Shown in pieces: positions 24,234 through 34,990 of a DNA stretch of 64,000 nucleotides (position 1 is the first letter of the stretch; each line of letters starts with the position of its first letter). The notes under the pieces are model-generated. The model was not told where the DNA came from. It was given only the letters and a program-made list of their open reading frames with translations, and ran no database searches. Both the position numbers and the translations under genes were made by a program. Origin of the DNA: Rhynchopus sp. YZ270_cl-10 (Eukaryota > Euglenozoa > Diplonemea > Diplonemida > Diplonemidae); contig OZ037834.1 in the NCBI GenBank assembly GCA_964035575.1, positions 62,001 through 126,000 of the forward strand, given 5' to 3'.

Positions 24234-25196
24234 TTACGAAACACTGCAGCAATGCGCGTCTGCTTTCGTCTTGCCTCTGCCACGTGTCGGAGGTGCGTCA
24301 ACCACATACTTCTTCAGCTTGCATTCACGTACTCGACTGGACACAGCACTGCTGCAGCCAGTGAGGTGGATGCTCCTCAACGAAGTGCAGTTGTTAGCAA
24401 AAAGCACACCAAAGTGCGTAACTCTGCTGAGTGGTGACAGGTCTAGTTCTGTGAGACTGCTGCAGTTCCGAAGAAAGCTTGTACTAATGCGAGTAACATT
24501 GCGAAGTGGCGATAAGTCCACTGCTGTGAGGCTGCTGCAGTAGGCCAGAAACCAAGTATCTATTTGTGTAACATTGCAAAGTGGCGATAAGTCCACTGCT
24601 GTGAGGCTCCTGCAGTGTTCAAGAAAGTTTGCACCAACGTGAGTAACTTTGCTGACAGGCGATAAGCACACTGCTGTGAGGCTGCTGCATTTGGCAAGAA
24701 AGTTGGTACCAATCCGCGTGAGACGTGTCAACCCAGACAGATCGACGCTTGTCAACGTTGTGCATCCGCAAAGAAACTTGTCACCAACCTCCGTCACACA
24801 AGACACAGCACTCAGATCAAGTGCTGTTAACGATGCGCGTGCCAAGAAATTATACGGAATGACAGTCGCAACCTCCGCCTGCGGAAGCAAACACGCCACC
24901 TCAGGATCTTCCACAGTCTTCAGCCTTTCTGCAGTGATGTCCCTCTCACCCAACGCATGAAGTGCTGCTCTGACCTCGACCTTCTTCTCCGTCGTCAACA
25001 CAATTGTGTCTCCAGCACTCAGCTGCGTCATGTCGTATCCTCCGTCCATTGCCTCCCCGCCGAAACTCATCACAAAGCCGTCTTCAGGCAACCCCACTGC
25101 AGACGCCACCTTCCGACGCATCACCGCAGGTGTGTCATCTTCACCCAGCTCGACCGTATGCTTCACTCCGTTCAACCCTTTGATGGTCAAATCCAT
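24234..25196 (-). CDS. Ubiquitin-like domain / leucine-rich repeat protein, copy 2
   Basis: The translation is identical to copy 1 (320 aa), with ATG at 25196 and a stop at 24234. The surrounding unit differs from unit 1 at only a handful of visible positions outside the gene. Identity at the protein and almost all nucleotide positions suggests very recent duplication or ongoing gene conversion. The upstream region (AAGAAAAT before ATG, preceded by TTTTGATTATAAG) is shared by all copies, so they are probably expressed and processed alike. Confidence 0.85.
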   Translation of the reverse strand: MDLTIKGLNGVKHTVELGEDDTPAVMRRKVASAVGLPEDGFVMSFGGEAMDGGYDMTQLSAGDTIVLTTEKKVEVRAALHALGERDITAERLKTVEDPEVACLLPQAEVATVIPYNFLARASLTALDLSAVSCVTEVGDKFLCGCTTLTSVDLSGLTRLTRIGTNFLAKCSSLTAVCLSPVSKVTHVGANFLEHCRSLTAVDLSPLCNVTQIDTWFLAYCSSLTAVDLSPLRNVTRISTSFLRNCSSLTELDLSPLSRVTHFGVLFANNCTSLRSIHLTGCSSAVSSRVRECKLKKYVVDAPPTRGRGKTKADAHCCSVS

Positions 25197-26239
25197 ATTT
25201 TCTTATAATCAAAAGCCTTTTCCTGTTGTATTGGTGTGATGAGGTGGAGAAGGTGTGTGGAAAGAAACAACACTGCACATCTGCTCTCTCTTTTTTATAA
25301 CATATTCATTTGGGGTGACGATGGGTGTACGCAGCAAGAAAAACAACACAAACAACAAAGAACGAAGTACGGAAAGGCACACTCAGTTGATTCTAAAAAG
25401 AAGTGCCAATGTCAAAAGCAATGAGTTGAACCTGTACTATCACTCTATTGTCCTCACCTTTGCAAACAGATATCATAATAAACCGATTCCAGGGAGGTTG
25501 TGAGCATGTGTTTGTGCTCAGACCCCACAGAACATCAAAATGGTGTGGAACGGAAGAGGGGAAGGTTTTGAGATTGACCCACATGCATTCTGCTCTCACC
25601 TCCCACTCACCTCTGTTCCCATCATAAGCCCACTCCTCCTCCCCTCCTCCCAGCCGTTCCTCCTTTTCCCTTCAACCCCATCACTCTGTAATACCCCCCG
25701 ACGAGGCACCTTCCTCCCCATCGCTTAGTGTATTGTCCACATCGCTGTCCGCAAAGCCAAGCGTTTGCCCTGCCGGCAGCACCCCAAGAAGACTTGCCGT
25801 ATTCCTGCATTTGAACACAACGTACGTCCCCACCGCCTTTCCTACAGACGCTGCCGCCAGCGCAATCGACACATAGCTCCGAGATCGTTTTACACGGTGT
25901 TTGGTGCGTTGCGATCGCACAGGTACACAACGAGAAAGCAGCTGTGTTTTCTGAGTGCCTCGCTGACTCTCATTCAGACACTGTCTTCTAAGACTCACAC
26001 CGACGTCGCAGAATGGGACAAGCCCAGAACCGTACCCCCTGCTGTCAGCCACGAGATCCTGCAGCGTTTGGAGATCCTGAAGGAGAATGCGTGGGTGAGG
26101 CCGCTGCCGTCTCAGATGTCTCCTCGACCAAATGGGCGGCAATATTCGAAGGCCCACCTGAGCGAGTTGCACAGCACAGTGAGGCAGCTGTCACAGCGGA
26201 GCTGCTCTACGTTCCTTGCCCAGCTTCTCCTGTCGCTCT

Positions 26240-27331
26240 TTACGAAACACTGCAATGAGGCAAGCACCACGTCAGAGGTGCGTCAACCACATACTTCTTC
26301 AGTATGCCTTCACGTACTCGACTGGACACAGCACTGCTGCAGCCGGCAAGGTGTATGCTCCTCAACGAAGTGCAGTTGTAAGCAGCAAGGTCACCAAAGT
26401 GCGTAACTCTGCTGAGTGGTGATAGGTCTAGTTCTGTGAGACTGCTGCAGTATTGAAGAAACCTTGTACCAATGCAAGCAACATTGTTAAGTGGCGATAA
26501 GTCCACTTCTGTGAGGCTCCTGCAATGTTGAAGAAAGCTTGAACCAATTTGAGCAACATTGCGAAGTGGCGATAAGTTCACTGCCGTGAGGCTGGTGCAG
26601 AAACCAAGAAAGCTTCTACCAATGCGAGTAACATTGCTAAGTGGTGATAAGTCCACTGCTGCGAGACTGCTGCAATGTTGAAGAAAGCTTGCACCAATTT
26701 GAGCAACATTGTTAAGTGGCGATAAGTCCACTGCTGTGAGACTGCTGCAGTGTTCAAGAAAGCATTCACCAACGTGAGTAACTTTGCTGACCTGCGATAA
26801 GTCCACTGCTGTGAGGCTGGTGCAGTTGGCAAGAAAGTTGGTACCAATCCGCGTGAGACGTGTCAACCCAGACAGATCGACGCTTGTCAACGTTGGGCAT
26901 CCGTCAAGAAACTTGTCATCAATTTCCGTCACACAAGACACAGCACTCAGATCAAGTGCTGTTAACGATGCGCGTGCCAAGAAATTATACGGAATGACAG
27001 TCGCAACCTCCGCCTGCAGAAGCAAACACGCCACCTCAGGATCTTCCACAGTCTTCAGCCTTTCTGCAGTGATGTCCCTCTCACCCAACGCATGAAGTGC
27101 TGCTCTGACCTCGACCTTCTTCTCCGTCGTCAACACAATTGTGTCTCCAGCACTCAGCTGCGTCATGTCGTATCCTCCGTCCATCGCCTCCCCGCCGAAA
27201 CTCATCACAAAGCCGTCTTCAGGCAACCCCACTGCAGACGCCACCTTCCGACGCATCACCGCAGGTGTGTCATCTTCACCCAGCTCGACCGTATGCTTCA
27301 CTCCGTTCAACCCTTTGATGGTCAAATCCAT
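26240..27331 (-). CDS. Ubiquitin-like domain / leucine-rich repeat protein, copy 3, two repeats longer
   Basis: This copy has 363 aa. The ubiquitin-like part (1-68) and linker match copies 1 and 2 except for isolated changes such as LLLQAE for LLPQAE. The LRR block has eight repeats instead of six: 50 extra residues, exactly two 25-residue units. The C-terminal tail is 7 residues shorter by an in-frame 21-bp difference, and the CSVS end and stop codon are kept. Length changes in whole codons and whole repeats argue that the reading frame is under selection. The repeats differ from those of copies 1 and 2 mostly at positions expected to be exposed (for example IGASFLQHC, IGRSFLGFC). Confidence 0.85.
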   Translation of the reverse strand: MDLTIKGLNGVKHTVELGEDDTPAVMRRKVASAVGLPEDGFVMSFGGEAMDGGYDMTQLSAGDTIVLTTEKKVEVRAALHALGERDITAERLKTVEDPEVACLLLQAEVATVIPYNFLARASLTALDLSAVSCVTEIDDKFLDGCPTLTSVDLSGLTRLTRIGTNFLANCTSLTAVDLSQVSKVTHVGECFLEHCSSLTAVDLSPLNNVAQIGASFLQHCSSLAAVDLSPLSNVTRIGRSFLGFCTSLTAVNLSPLRNVAQIGSSFLQHCRSLTEVDLSPLNNVACIGTRFLQYCSSLTELDLSPLSRVTHFGDLAAYNCTSLRSIHLAGCSSAVSSRVREGILKKYVVDAPLTWCLPHCSVS

Positions 27332-27607
27332 ATTTTCTTATAACCAAAGCCTTTGTCCTGTTGTATTGGTGTGATGAGGTGGAGAAGGTGTGTGAAAGAA
27401 ACAACACTGCACATCTGCTCTATCTATACACAGTGATGAAAGATCTTCTCAACGCACCCCGAGAGGCGTTCCAGGCTGTGCACCTCACATCACGACCGGA
27501 AGTGGCGTTCATGTTGTCAACTCACACACCACTGGTTGGGCCAGAACTGTAACAGTCAGTTGGGGACCGAATATCGTATGATTCGTATAATTAATTACCG
27601 TGGTGTC

Positions 27608-28169
27608 CAGGGGACATTAGTATGCCGGTGTGCCGGTGTGGCCACACCGGCTAAGCCGGTGTGGGATTTTGAGAAAAAAAAAAAAAAAAAAAGAAAAAGG
27701 CAGATTTTTGAATTTTTTTTCTGAATTTTATCTCCTCATACAAGGCTACAACCACATCTGTAGCGGTTTCTTATGTGCATGTGACCCCACCACAAAGACC
27801 AATCGGTCCGTTCAATCAAAAGAAATAGATGTTTGCAACTCTCATAAAAAAGTAGCGTACCGTGCGCCTGCGGCGCAGCTAAAAATGACGAGCGGTAGCC
27901 CACAGCTCTACCCTAGGCCATAGTCACAGCTACCTTTACCATAGTTTGGCTATAAAAGCGTGCGATTTTATGTCACAATTTTTGAAATGTTGCGTACCGT
28001 GGCTTCGCCAGAAAAGTTTTGATGCCATATGGTTAGACAAGGGCGCGGAGGGGAAAGAGTTGTGGAGGTCTCTGCCAAAAATGCGTGGGGAAAAAAAAAT
28101 TGCCTCACACCGGCTTTTTTGGCTCACACCGGCTTTTTTTTCAAAATCTCAAACTACCAATGTCCCCTG
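27608..28169. mobile_element. Non-autonomous hAT-like element, 8-bp TSD
   Basis: The termini CAGGGGACATTAGTA and TACCAATGTCCCCTG are imperfect inverse copies. The 8-bp direct repeat GTGGTGTC lies immediately outside both ends (27600-27607 and 28170-28177). CAGGG termini with 8-bp duplications are the hallmark of the hAT superfamily. The sub-terminal region holds repeated CACACCGGCTT blocks. The interior carries the GCGTACCGTGCGCCTGCGGC and GCGTACCGTGGCTTCGCC modules also found in the element at 52969-54220. No transposase is present. Confidence 0.8.
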
Positions 28170-28179
28170 GTGGTGTCTC

Positions 28180-29260
28180 TTACTTTCAAAAAAAAATAAT
28201 ATATGACCCAAAATTCGAGAACGAACGTTATAATACTGTGCGAATATTTTACTTTATTCACCAAAAACCTTAAACAGTTATATTTCATACGAAAGCTCAT
28301 TAATAGAAGAACATGCATTGCTCGAAAATAAGAGACAGCACGGTATACGAATTATTCGAATTTTACAAACCTAGATGGGGTGGTGTGGTGGTGGTGCAAG
28401 GGGGGCAAGAGAGAAAGTTTGTACTTATTTTTGTTTGTTTGCTTGTTTATAAAGACATCTGTACGTTTTTTTTTTTTTTTTTTTGCCAAATCTACGTGGC
28501 GAAAAGGCCTTCTGTGCTTTATTTTGCTTTTTTTTTTTGAGTTTTTTTTTTCCCTTTCTAATTTTTCTTCAATATTGAGTATCTAGTCTAGTAGGTTCAC
28601 GATGACCTTTTTACCACGGTAACAAGCAAAAAGGCGATTAAAAGGGGATTACTTTTGCAGCATGTTAACTTAACAAGCTTGAGCTTTGTTACGGCACATG
28701 CATTTTTTTTTGCGTGCCTTTACATTTCTGTAACAAGCAAAATAGCAAGCTGTTCCGTTGGTACCATTTTTTATTTTTGCTTGCTACCACAGTAACAAAG
28801 CCACCGTGCAGGGGAGGGGGGGGGTGGGGAAGGGAATGGACAATGTGGATCAGGGAATATGAACTAGTCATATGAAGAGTATATGACTTGAAATCAGGCA
28901 CTCCGCTAGGTACTAAAGTTCTGTTGATTGTCAACAGAACTTTTTGAAAATGGGGAAAAAAAGAAAAAAAAAAAAGTTCTGCTAAGTGGTTCAGACCCGT
29001 TCCACCTGTCAAAAAAGCTCAGGAGAAGAAGATATGGAGAGGTGAGTGCTCAAACGTCCCAAAAAAGTCAAAATCGGGCGTTGGTAAAAAAAAAAGTTGC
29101 GTACCGTGCGCCTGCGGCGCAAGCATGTACCCCACCAACGTGGACCATCAACAGAATATTTTCAAAATCGGAAATCCTAGCGGAGAGCCTGCTTGAAATA
29201 CAACAAAAAAAAAAAAAAAAAACTGTAGTTGTCAGGCTTTGCGCTAACTTCTGTCCTTTG
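28180..29260. other. Gene-free, poly-T/poly-A rich stretch
   Basis: No coding sequence can be supported. It contains poly-T tracts near 28468-28484, a region with repeated GTAACAAGCAAAA blocks (28618-28745) and one GCGTACCGTGCGCCTGCGGC module near 29098. Confidence 0.4.
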
Positions 29261-29284
29261 TCCCGGGATTTTTGGATATTTTTG

Positions 29285-30160
29285 TGGTGCGTTTTTTTTT
29301 TGCAAACCGGGGGTTCCTTAAGAAAACCAGAGAATCTCATATTTCATAGTAAGGGTACTTTAGAGTGTTTTCACACACACATGTGACCCCACCGTGGAGA
29401 GCAATCGGCTCGCGCGATCAAAAGAAAGCAGAGAAGAGGGAAAAGAAAAAAAGAAAAAAGTTGGGTACCGTGCGCCTGCGGCGCTACCTGTTCCTACCCT
29501 CCTTTATGTTTAAACATGATGTACTTATGTACAGTTCATTTTATTTTGAGTACGGCACCACATCCCCCCTGAGGATGATCCCCCCTCCCTCACGGATAAA
29601 GATTGATTAGGACGCCATGGGGCACACCCCCTCCGAGGCCATAACCGTCCTGGGTTTTCTCACTCTTCTCTGTGGTCACTGAAACCCCACCGTCATCACT
29701 ACGTTACCGATAGCTTCTTCAGTACGTTGGGTTTTCAGACCTGAAAATAACCCTTGTTTACGAGTATGGGCTCATGTTTTGTCAAATTTTAAGTCGCTGC
29801 ATTTTTGTCCATTTTTCCGTACATCCCCCACCACAATCCGGGATTGGTTCGGAAATGCAACAAAACGACCTCTTGGCGGGAAAAAGCCACAGGAAATTTA
29901 CGCACTTTTTGCAAACAGGGGGTTCCTTACTAAAACCAGAGGAATCTCATCGTTCAGAGTAAGAGTACTTTAGAGTGTTTTTGCGCACACATGTGACCCC
30001 ACCGTGGAGAGCAATCGGCTCGTGCAATCAAAAGAAAGCAGAAAAAAGGGAAAAATAAAAAGAAAAAAGTTGGGTACCGTGCGCCTGCGGCACTACCTGT
30101 TCCCAGTCAAAACACCACAATTTCATCTGAATTTGGGTTTTCAGACCTGAAAATGCCCCT
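29285..30160. repeat. Imperfect duplicated module with ACCCCACCGTGG motif
   Basis: The stretch 29300-29490 (GGGGGTTCCTTAAGAAAACC, ACATGTGACCCCACCGTGG, GGGTACCGTGCGCCTGCGGC) recurs at 29910-30105 with the same order and spacing. Between them, and again after 30745, is a second module with TATGGGCTCATGTTTTGT and TTGTCCATTTT. A weaker copy of the first module sits inside the hAT-like element near 27765-27880. Confidence 0.6.
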
Positions 30161-30163
30161 TGT

Positions 30164-30738
30164 TGGGGTGGCCCGTGGGCGCGGCTGAAATTGTGTTCTT
30201 TTTTTTAGGAGAAAATCACAAGAGGTCGCAACAGAATCACAAAAAATCTTGTGATTATTTGTGATTATTTGTGATTTTTTTTTTACTGTCGTGATTATTT
30301 GTGACTTTTTGTGATTTTTTTTTTGATTGTTGTGATTTTTGGTGATTATTTGTGATTTTTGGTGATTTTTGGTGATTTTTTTTTTATTGCCGTGATTATT
30401 TTGTGACTTTTTGTGATTATTTTTTTGATTGTTGTGATTTTTGGTGATTATTTGTGATTTTTTGTGATTTTTTTTTTGATTGTTGTGATTATTTGTGATT
30501 ATTTGTGATTTTTTTTTTATTGTTGTGATTTTTGGTGATCATTTGTGATTTTTTGTGATTTTTTTTTTGACTGCCGTGATTATTTGTGACTTTTTGTGAT
30601 TATTTGTGATTTTTTTTTATATTGCCGTGATAATTTACTATTATTTTTTTTGTGATTTTTTGTGATTTTTTGTGATTTTTTTTTTTTTATTTTTTTTATT
30701 TTTGAAAAAAAAAAACGCCGTGCCCCCGGGCCACCCCA
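30164..30738. mobile_element. TIR element with 5-bp TSD and GTGATT-rich interior
   Basis: The ends TGGGGTGGCCCGTGGGCGCG and the inverse (GCCCCCGGGCCACCCCA) are flanked by direct CTTGT at 30159-30163 and 30739-30743. The uninserted version of the target, ACCTGAAAATAACCCTTGTT, is present at about 29742-29761, confirming the boundaries. The interior is an irregular tandem repeat of GTGATTATTTGTGATTTTT. A 125-bp relative lies at 34866-34990. It has no coding capacity; the superfamily is not assigned. Confidence 0.8.
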
Positions 30739-30954
30739 CTTGTTTAAGAGTATGGGTTCATATTTTGTGAAAATTTAAGTCACTAAAATTTTGTCCATTT
30801 TCCCGAATATGCCCCACCACAGCGCGGGATTGGCTCGGAAATGCCACAAAACACTGTTTTTTCACCCCCTGACGCACAACTATTTGAGGTGCGTTTTTTT
30901 GGTCCCGAAACACGATTTTTCAGATTTTTTTCCAAAAGTTAGCGCGAAGCCTGG

Positions 30955-31215
30955 TAGTTGTTGATGCAGGCACACCTCCGACTGACCCACTGTACGCTGC
31001 CAGCCATACCGAATGAAAAAAGATCGGGTCTTTTGTGCGCTCAAAGCCGGGAAAACAAAAAGGTGAAAAAAATTGTGTTAAACTGAAGTACGGTTGTTGT
31101 GGTTAATTGAGTACTCAAAGAAAACAAGCAAGCTTCTGTTTTATTCAATCCGTTTTGTTTGCCCTGCAGCGCTGCCTCCAATCTTTTTAGAATTGACAAC
31201 AAGTTGTTTTATCAA
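30955..31215 (+). repeat. R2 copy followed by a 190-bp repeat shared with 39880
   Basis: The R2 core (GCCAGCCATACCGAATGAA) at 30955-31015 is followed by a sequence (GGGTCTTTTGTGCGCTCAAA to CTCCAATCTTTTTAGAATTG) that recurs diverged at about 39880-40095. Confidence 0.5.
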
Positions 31216-31462
31216 AAAAAAAAAACACTCACACAAGTGCACCTAAAGAACATCTGTCAGATGAATGTGCGCTCCCTGCAAATACATCATGCGAGAAACG
31301 GAGGGGGGTAATAACAGTCTGCGAAGAGGGGGGGTTGATGAATCGTTTGTTAAATGAAAAATTGGTTGGTTATCTCTGTTTTGCTTTGGCGTTTGTTTTT
31401 TTTTTTTGCCGAAAAAATCCCCTTTCCCCCCTCTACGAAGAAGGGGGAAACCAAGAAAATTT

Positions 31463-31463
<1 letters not shown>

Positions 31464-31508
<45 letters not shown>
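31464..31508. repeat. Poly(A) tract of about 45 bp
   Basis: This is a nearly pure A run. It may mark the 3' end of a retroposed sequence, but no recognisable body precedes it. Confidence 0.7.
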
Positions 31509-31509
<1 letters not shown>

Positions 31510-31739
31510 AGTTTTAGACAGGGAAGTTCCTAAGTGGGACCGAGAACATGAAATTCTGGATTTTAGTTTTTTTTTTCCTTTTTTTTTTTCCTTTTTTTCC
31601 TTGGGGGGCTTTCTTGTGGTTTCTAGTGGGTTTCACTGTAGGTGACACACCACCAGTGTGGTGAAATGGTCGAAACTCTCAAAAGCAAGAGTTTTCAGGG
31701 GGCAAGAAAAAAAAAATTGACAACAAAATCCTGCACCGT

Positions 31740-32470
31740 CAGGGCTGTACCCCCAATTTTTTTTTGCCTGCGGCGCCATTTTTCATTTTTTGCTCTGCAA
31801 AAAAGGGTTCGTGGGAAGCTAGATTTTTACACTGTACTCAAAATTTTTTGCCTGCGGCGCCATTTATATTATTTTTTGCTCCGCAAAAAGAGAAGTGCAA
31901 CGCCTCACCGTTCATCGGCGGAAGCACTGGTTCCACGGGTTATCGAACCCCAGAGAGCACTTCATTGGCATGCACGCGGTTACCGCGAGGGAGCGTGTAT
32001 ACAGGTACAAAATCACTGCCCCATCCAAATAATATTCCCAACGTCTTTGGGGGTCCCCTTGCATTTTGCAGCCAAAAATGCAACTAGACCAAAGCTGCAA
32101 AAAGTTCCGCGCGAGTGTAGCGCGCCCGGGTTTGGGACCCCTTTTTGAATTTCGAAGGGCGGTTAAAGTGGGCCCAGAATCACAGTTCTGACACTCATTT
32201 AGCATTGTGAGCAACTCACTAGTGGTCGTAACCAAAATTTGTATCAATCAAGAACTTGTCCATTTTCTCGAAATGACCCCACTACAGTGAGGGTAGAGCT
32301 CGGAAAGCCCGAAAAAGGGCAAAAAACCCCACCCAAAAAAAGGAAAAAAACGGGAACATAAATCCAGAATTTTGCTGTTTTCCCGAGAACAAGGAACAAC
32401 CCTGGTTTTAGAAGTAGAAGAAGAAAATAAGGGAAAAGGGGGACAATCTTGACAACGAGCTGCAGCCTGC
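31740..32470. other. Gene-free stretch with GCCTGCGGCGCCATTT duplicates
   Basis: Two copies of TTTGCCTGCGGCGCCATTT at 31762 and 31845 are each followed by TTTTTTGCTC(T/C)GCAAAAA. One further copy of the ACTTGTCCATTTTCTCGAAA / CCCCACTACA module lies at about 32245-32310. No protein-coding signal is seen. Confidence 0.4.
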
Positions 32471-32919
32471 AGCAGGCACACCGTACCACTCAGAGAGTGG
32501 CAGTGATTACTTCCTTTCCCCCACTTTCCCCATACCTATGCTATGATGGTTCGTAGGTTTTTTTTGCTGAAATCTACTGCAGTCTGTCTTTTCTTCTTGG
32601 GTTTCAGTTCTTTTTTCCCTTTTTTTGAAAACTTGGTTGTATGGATGTATGTACACATCCTTCGGAGGACTGCGCTACTCTTTGAAACTACCTGTCTACT
32701 CTGTTGATTCTAAAATCGGGAAGGGGGTAAAAAAAAAAAAAAATCGCGAAACGAAAAAAAGGGGGCGAGGTTGAAATGGATAAACGCTTTCCTCACCTTC
32801 CTCAGATCACTTTTCAAAACGCAAAAAGAAAAGAGAAAAAAAGGAATGAACTGTTTCTGGTGGGAGGTGGGTGGTTTTTGCTGTCTTGCCCTCCCCCTCC
32901 CTCCCCTCTACCCGTCATA

Positions 32920-34269
32920 TCACTGCCCCTTCGATAGATATTGTTGTTGGCGTTTTAGTCTCTCGAGGGCGTTCTTGCGGATGCACAGTACTTTGTAGAT
33001 TGCAAGTCGCTTGCGTGACGACCCGCACTGCAGCTCGAGCAGGGCCGACCCGTTAGCGCTCCGTGTGTGCAGGAGCACCACCTGTGTGATGTGGTGCGGT
33101 GTTTTGAAGGAATGTATTACTTCCTGTGTGTAATCTTTTTGGAAGAGGTGGAAAAAAAAATGGCGAACACTTTGCTTCACCACAATGCGTCAAAAGAAAA
33201 AGATCGTTTTTGGCACTTTTATAACCGGGCTCCGCTGAGTTCACCATATTTTTACTCGATTCATTTAGTAGAGTAACTAATTATGGCCATATTCATGCCA
33301 TATTCATCGCGAACAAAAACTGACAGAGCCCAACACCCCAATACAAGCACATACCTTAGACTCCGAGTCTTCATTTATCTCGTACAGCTCCGACACTGGG
33401 ACTTCGAGGATGAAGTTCCGGTCGTAGTGGTGCAGGAAGACGATGGCAGTGGGTGTGATGCGCAGTGTCACACTTGCGGACAACGTCTCGAGCTGTGGCA
33501 TCAGGTCTCCATCACCTAGGTGGCGGTCGATGGTGCAGCCGCTCAGGGAGATGCCGGAGCCGTACTCAATGGCGGAGCTGGCTTGGAATTCGTCCTCCGT
33601 TAGGAGCTGAGGGGGCAGGGGGTAGGGGGTAATCCAAATAAAGCATGCTATTTGGTATACTACGTAACAACAAGCTGTTGTCCGGGTCAAATGGTCATAT
33701 GAAACAAAAAACGAAGTAAATTTGAATGGCAAAGCGCCTCTCCTATGCAGGTTTTAAAAAAAAAGAGCAATTTTTTCTTAAAGATTACTCTAAGTCTTTG
33801 CATTTTGCTTTTTTTTTTCCTTATTTTTCTCTTTGTTTTCAAAAAAAAAAACCCTACATACCGCCGATTCGTACACCACCGGCTGCGCCCCACCTGCATG
33901 GCTCTGGTCTGTTGTGTGGGTGTACTGTGGCAGCTTCCCACCACTACCACCCGCACCTGCTGCTGCCGTGTGCGTCGGCGAATACGAAGGGTGAAAGGAC
34001 TGCTGCTGGGGTGGCGGCTGGCTGTAGAGACGCTGCATCTGCTGCTGCCAATTGCCGCCACCTTCTCCTCCACCACCCCCACCACCACCACCCGCAACAC
34101 CAGGTGGCGAGCTCCCAAACTGGCTCTTCAGCCCCTGCAGAAACGAGCTTGCCGTGTCCCCGCCGCTCCCGCTCCGCTGGTTCTCCCACCCTGCTTTGAG
34201 AAGCACACCACCGCCACCGTCGGCAGGCGGGTTCGCACTACCAGGGGGCACCCATGCTGGGAACGCCAT
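32920..34269 (-). CDS. Three-exon PH-like domain protein, function unknown
   Basis: Exons are 34269-33862, 33606-33355 and 33081-32920 (273 aa, all junctions phase 0). Donors are GCG|GTATGT and AAG|GTATGT; acceptors are CCCCTCAG and CACACAG. ATG 34269 is chosen because the upstream extension has only GTG; pyrimidine-AG sites precede it. Residues 1-136 are Gly/Gln/Pro-rich and probably disordered. Exons 2 and 3 (137-273) give alternating strands (ASVTLRITPTAIVFLHHYD, NFILEVPVSELYEI, SALLELQCGSSRKRLAIYKV) and a C-terminal helix (NALERLKRQQQYL), the layout of a PH/PTB-type fold. No enzyme motif is visible. A lipid- or protein-binding adaptor is plausible but unproven. Confidence 0.7.
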
Positions 34270-34470
34270 TGCTGGGGATTGTCTGAGTGGTGTTGGGTGA
34301 GGGGAGCAGAGGGTATGAAGGGCAGAACAGATCACAATGGTGACCCAGTCAGCGCCATGAGGAGCACTGTTAGTGGTCAGTTTGCTGGTATAAAAAAAAA
34401 AATTCGGCTCGGGAAATCGTATCCCTCAGCAGCTTTTGGGGTACCTCAGGGGGAAATAGTTACTATATTT

Positions 34471-34615
34471 GGTGTGGCCGACTATCCCAAAATAGCAGAA
34501 AATAGCAGAAAGTAGCACAAAAATAGCACATCCCTTTCAACCGCACCAAAAAAATCCAGATGCCCATAATAGCAGAAAAATAGCACAACAATAGCACCCT
34601 CCTTTCAGCCACACC
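34471..34615. mobile_element. MITE R6 (GGTGTGGC termini)
   Basis: It opens GGTGTGGCCGACTATCCC and closes TTTCAGCCACACC, with repeated AATAGCAGAAAA and TAGCACAA blocks inside. Relatives with the same ends are at 43657-43802 and 59141-59343. A short AATATTT-like repeat flanks it. Confidence 0.6.
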
Positions 34616-34865
34616 AATATTTCCAGAAAAAAAATATACTAATTGTAAAACTGATTGGCATGTGTCAGTCATGTATACTGGTTGGGCTTTTGTTCCAGTA
34701 AAAGGTGCTGGTAAGAGAGAGTCCATCCTTGTTAGCGACCAGGTCACCATGTCGTTTCATATACAGCAACACAACAACCGGCGGTAGGGAAACCCTCTTC
34801 TTCGGGTTTTGAAATCCCAAAACATCTGCCTCCTTTTTTACCTCTCCGGTGCTAGTGATACTATA

Positions 34866-34990
34866 TGGGGTGTCCCGGGCACGGCGTAATTCATGTGTAA
34901 TGGGTATGGGGTGTAATTCGGTGAAATGGTGTGAAATGGTGTGAAAGTGTGTGTAGGTGGGTGTTAGTGTGGTACCCCCGGGACACCCCA
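34866..34990. mobile_element. 125-bp TIR element, relative of 30164-30738
   Basis: The ends TGGGGTGTCCCGGGCACGGC and CCCCCGGGACACCCCA are inverse copies flanked by a perfect 5-bp direct repeat CTATA (34861-34865, 34991-34995). Terminal sequence and TSD length match the element at 30164. The interior has GTGAAATGGTGT tandem units. Confidence 0.75.

Larger units (their letters stand above)
21340..27424 (-). repeat. Three tandem 2-kb gene units
   Basis: Unit 1 (21340-23344) and unit 2 (23345-25350) are nearly identical with a period of about 2006 bp. Unit 3 (25351 to about 27424) is identical to unit 2 over roughly its first 0.8 kb, then diverges within the coding part and lacks the distal upstream 60 bp. 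The boundary motif AACAACAAAGAACGAAGTAC starts each unit. The near identity implies recent duplication or gene conversion. Confidence 0.9.

Noticed and set aside
31915-32010. tRNA-like sequence with GGTTCGATAACCC on the minus strand
   Set aside because: The T-arm stem does not pair properly and no matching acceptor or D arm is present.
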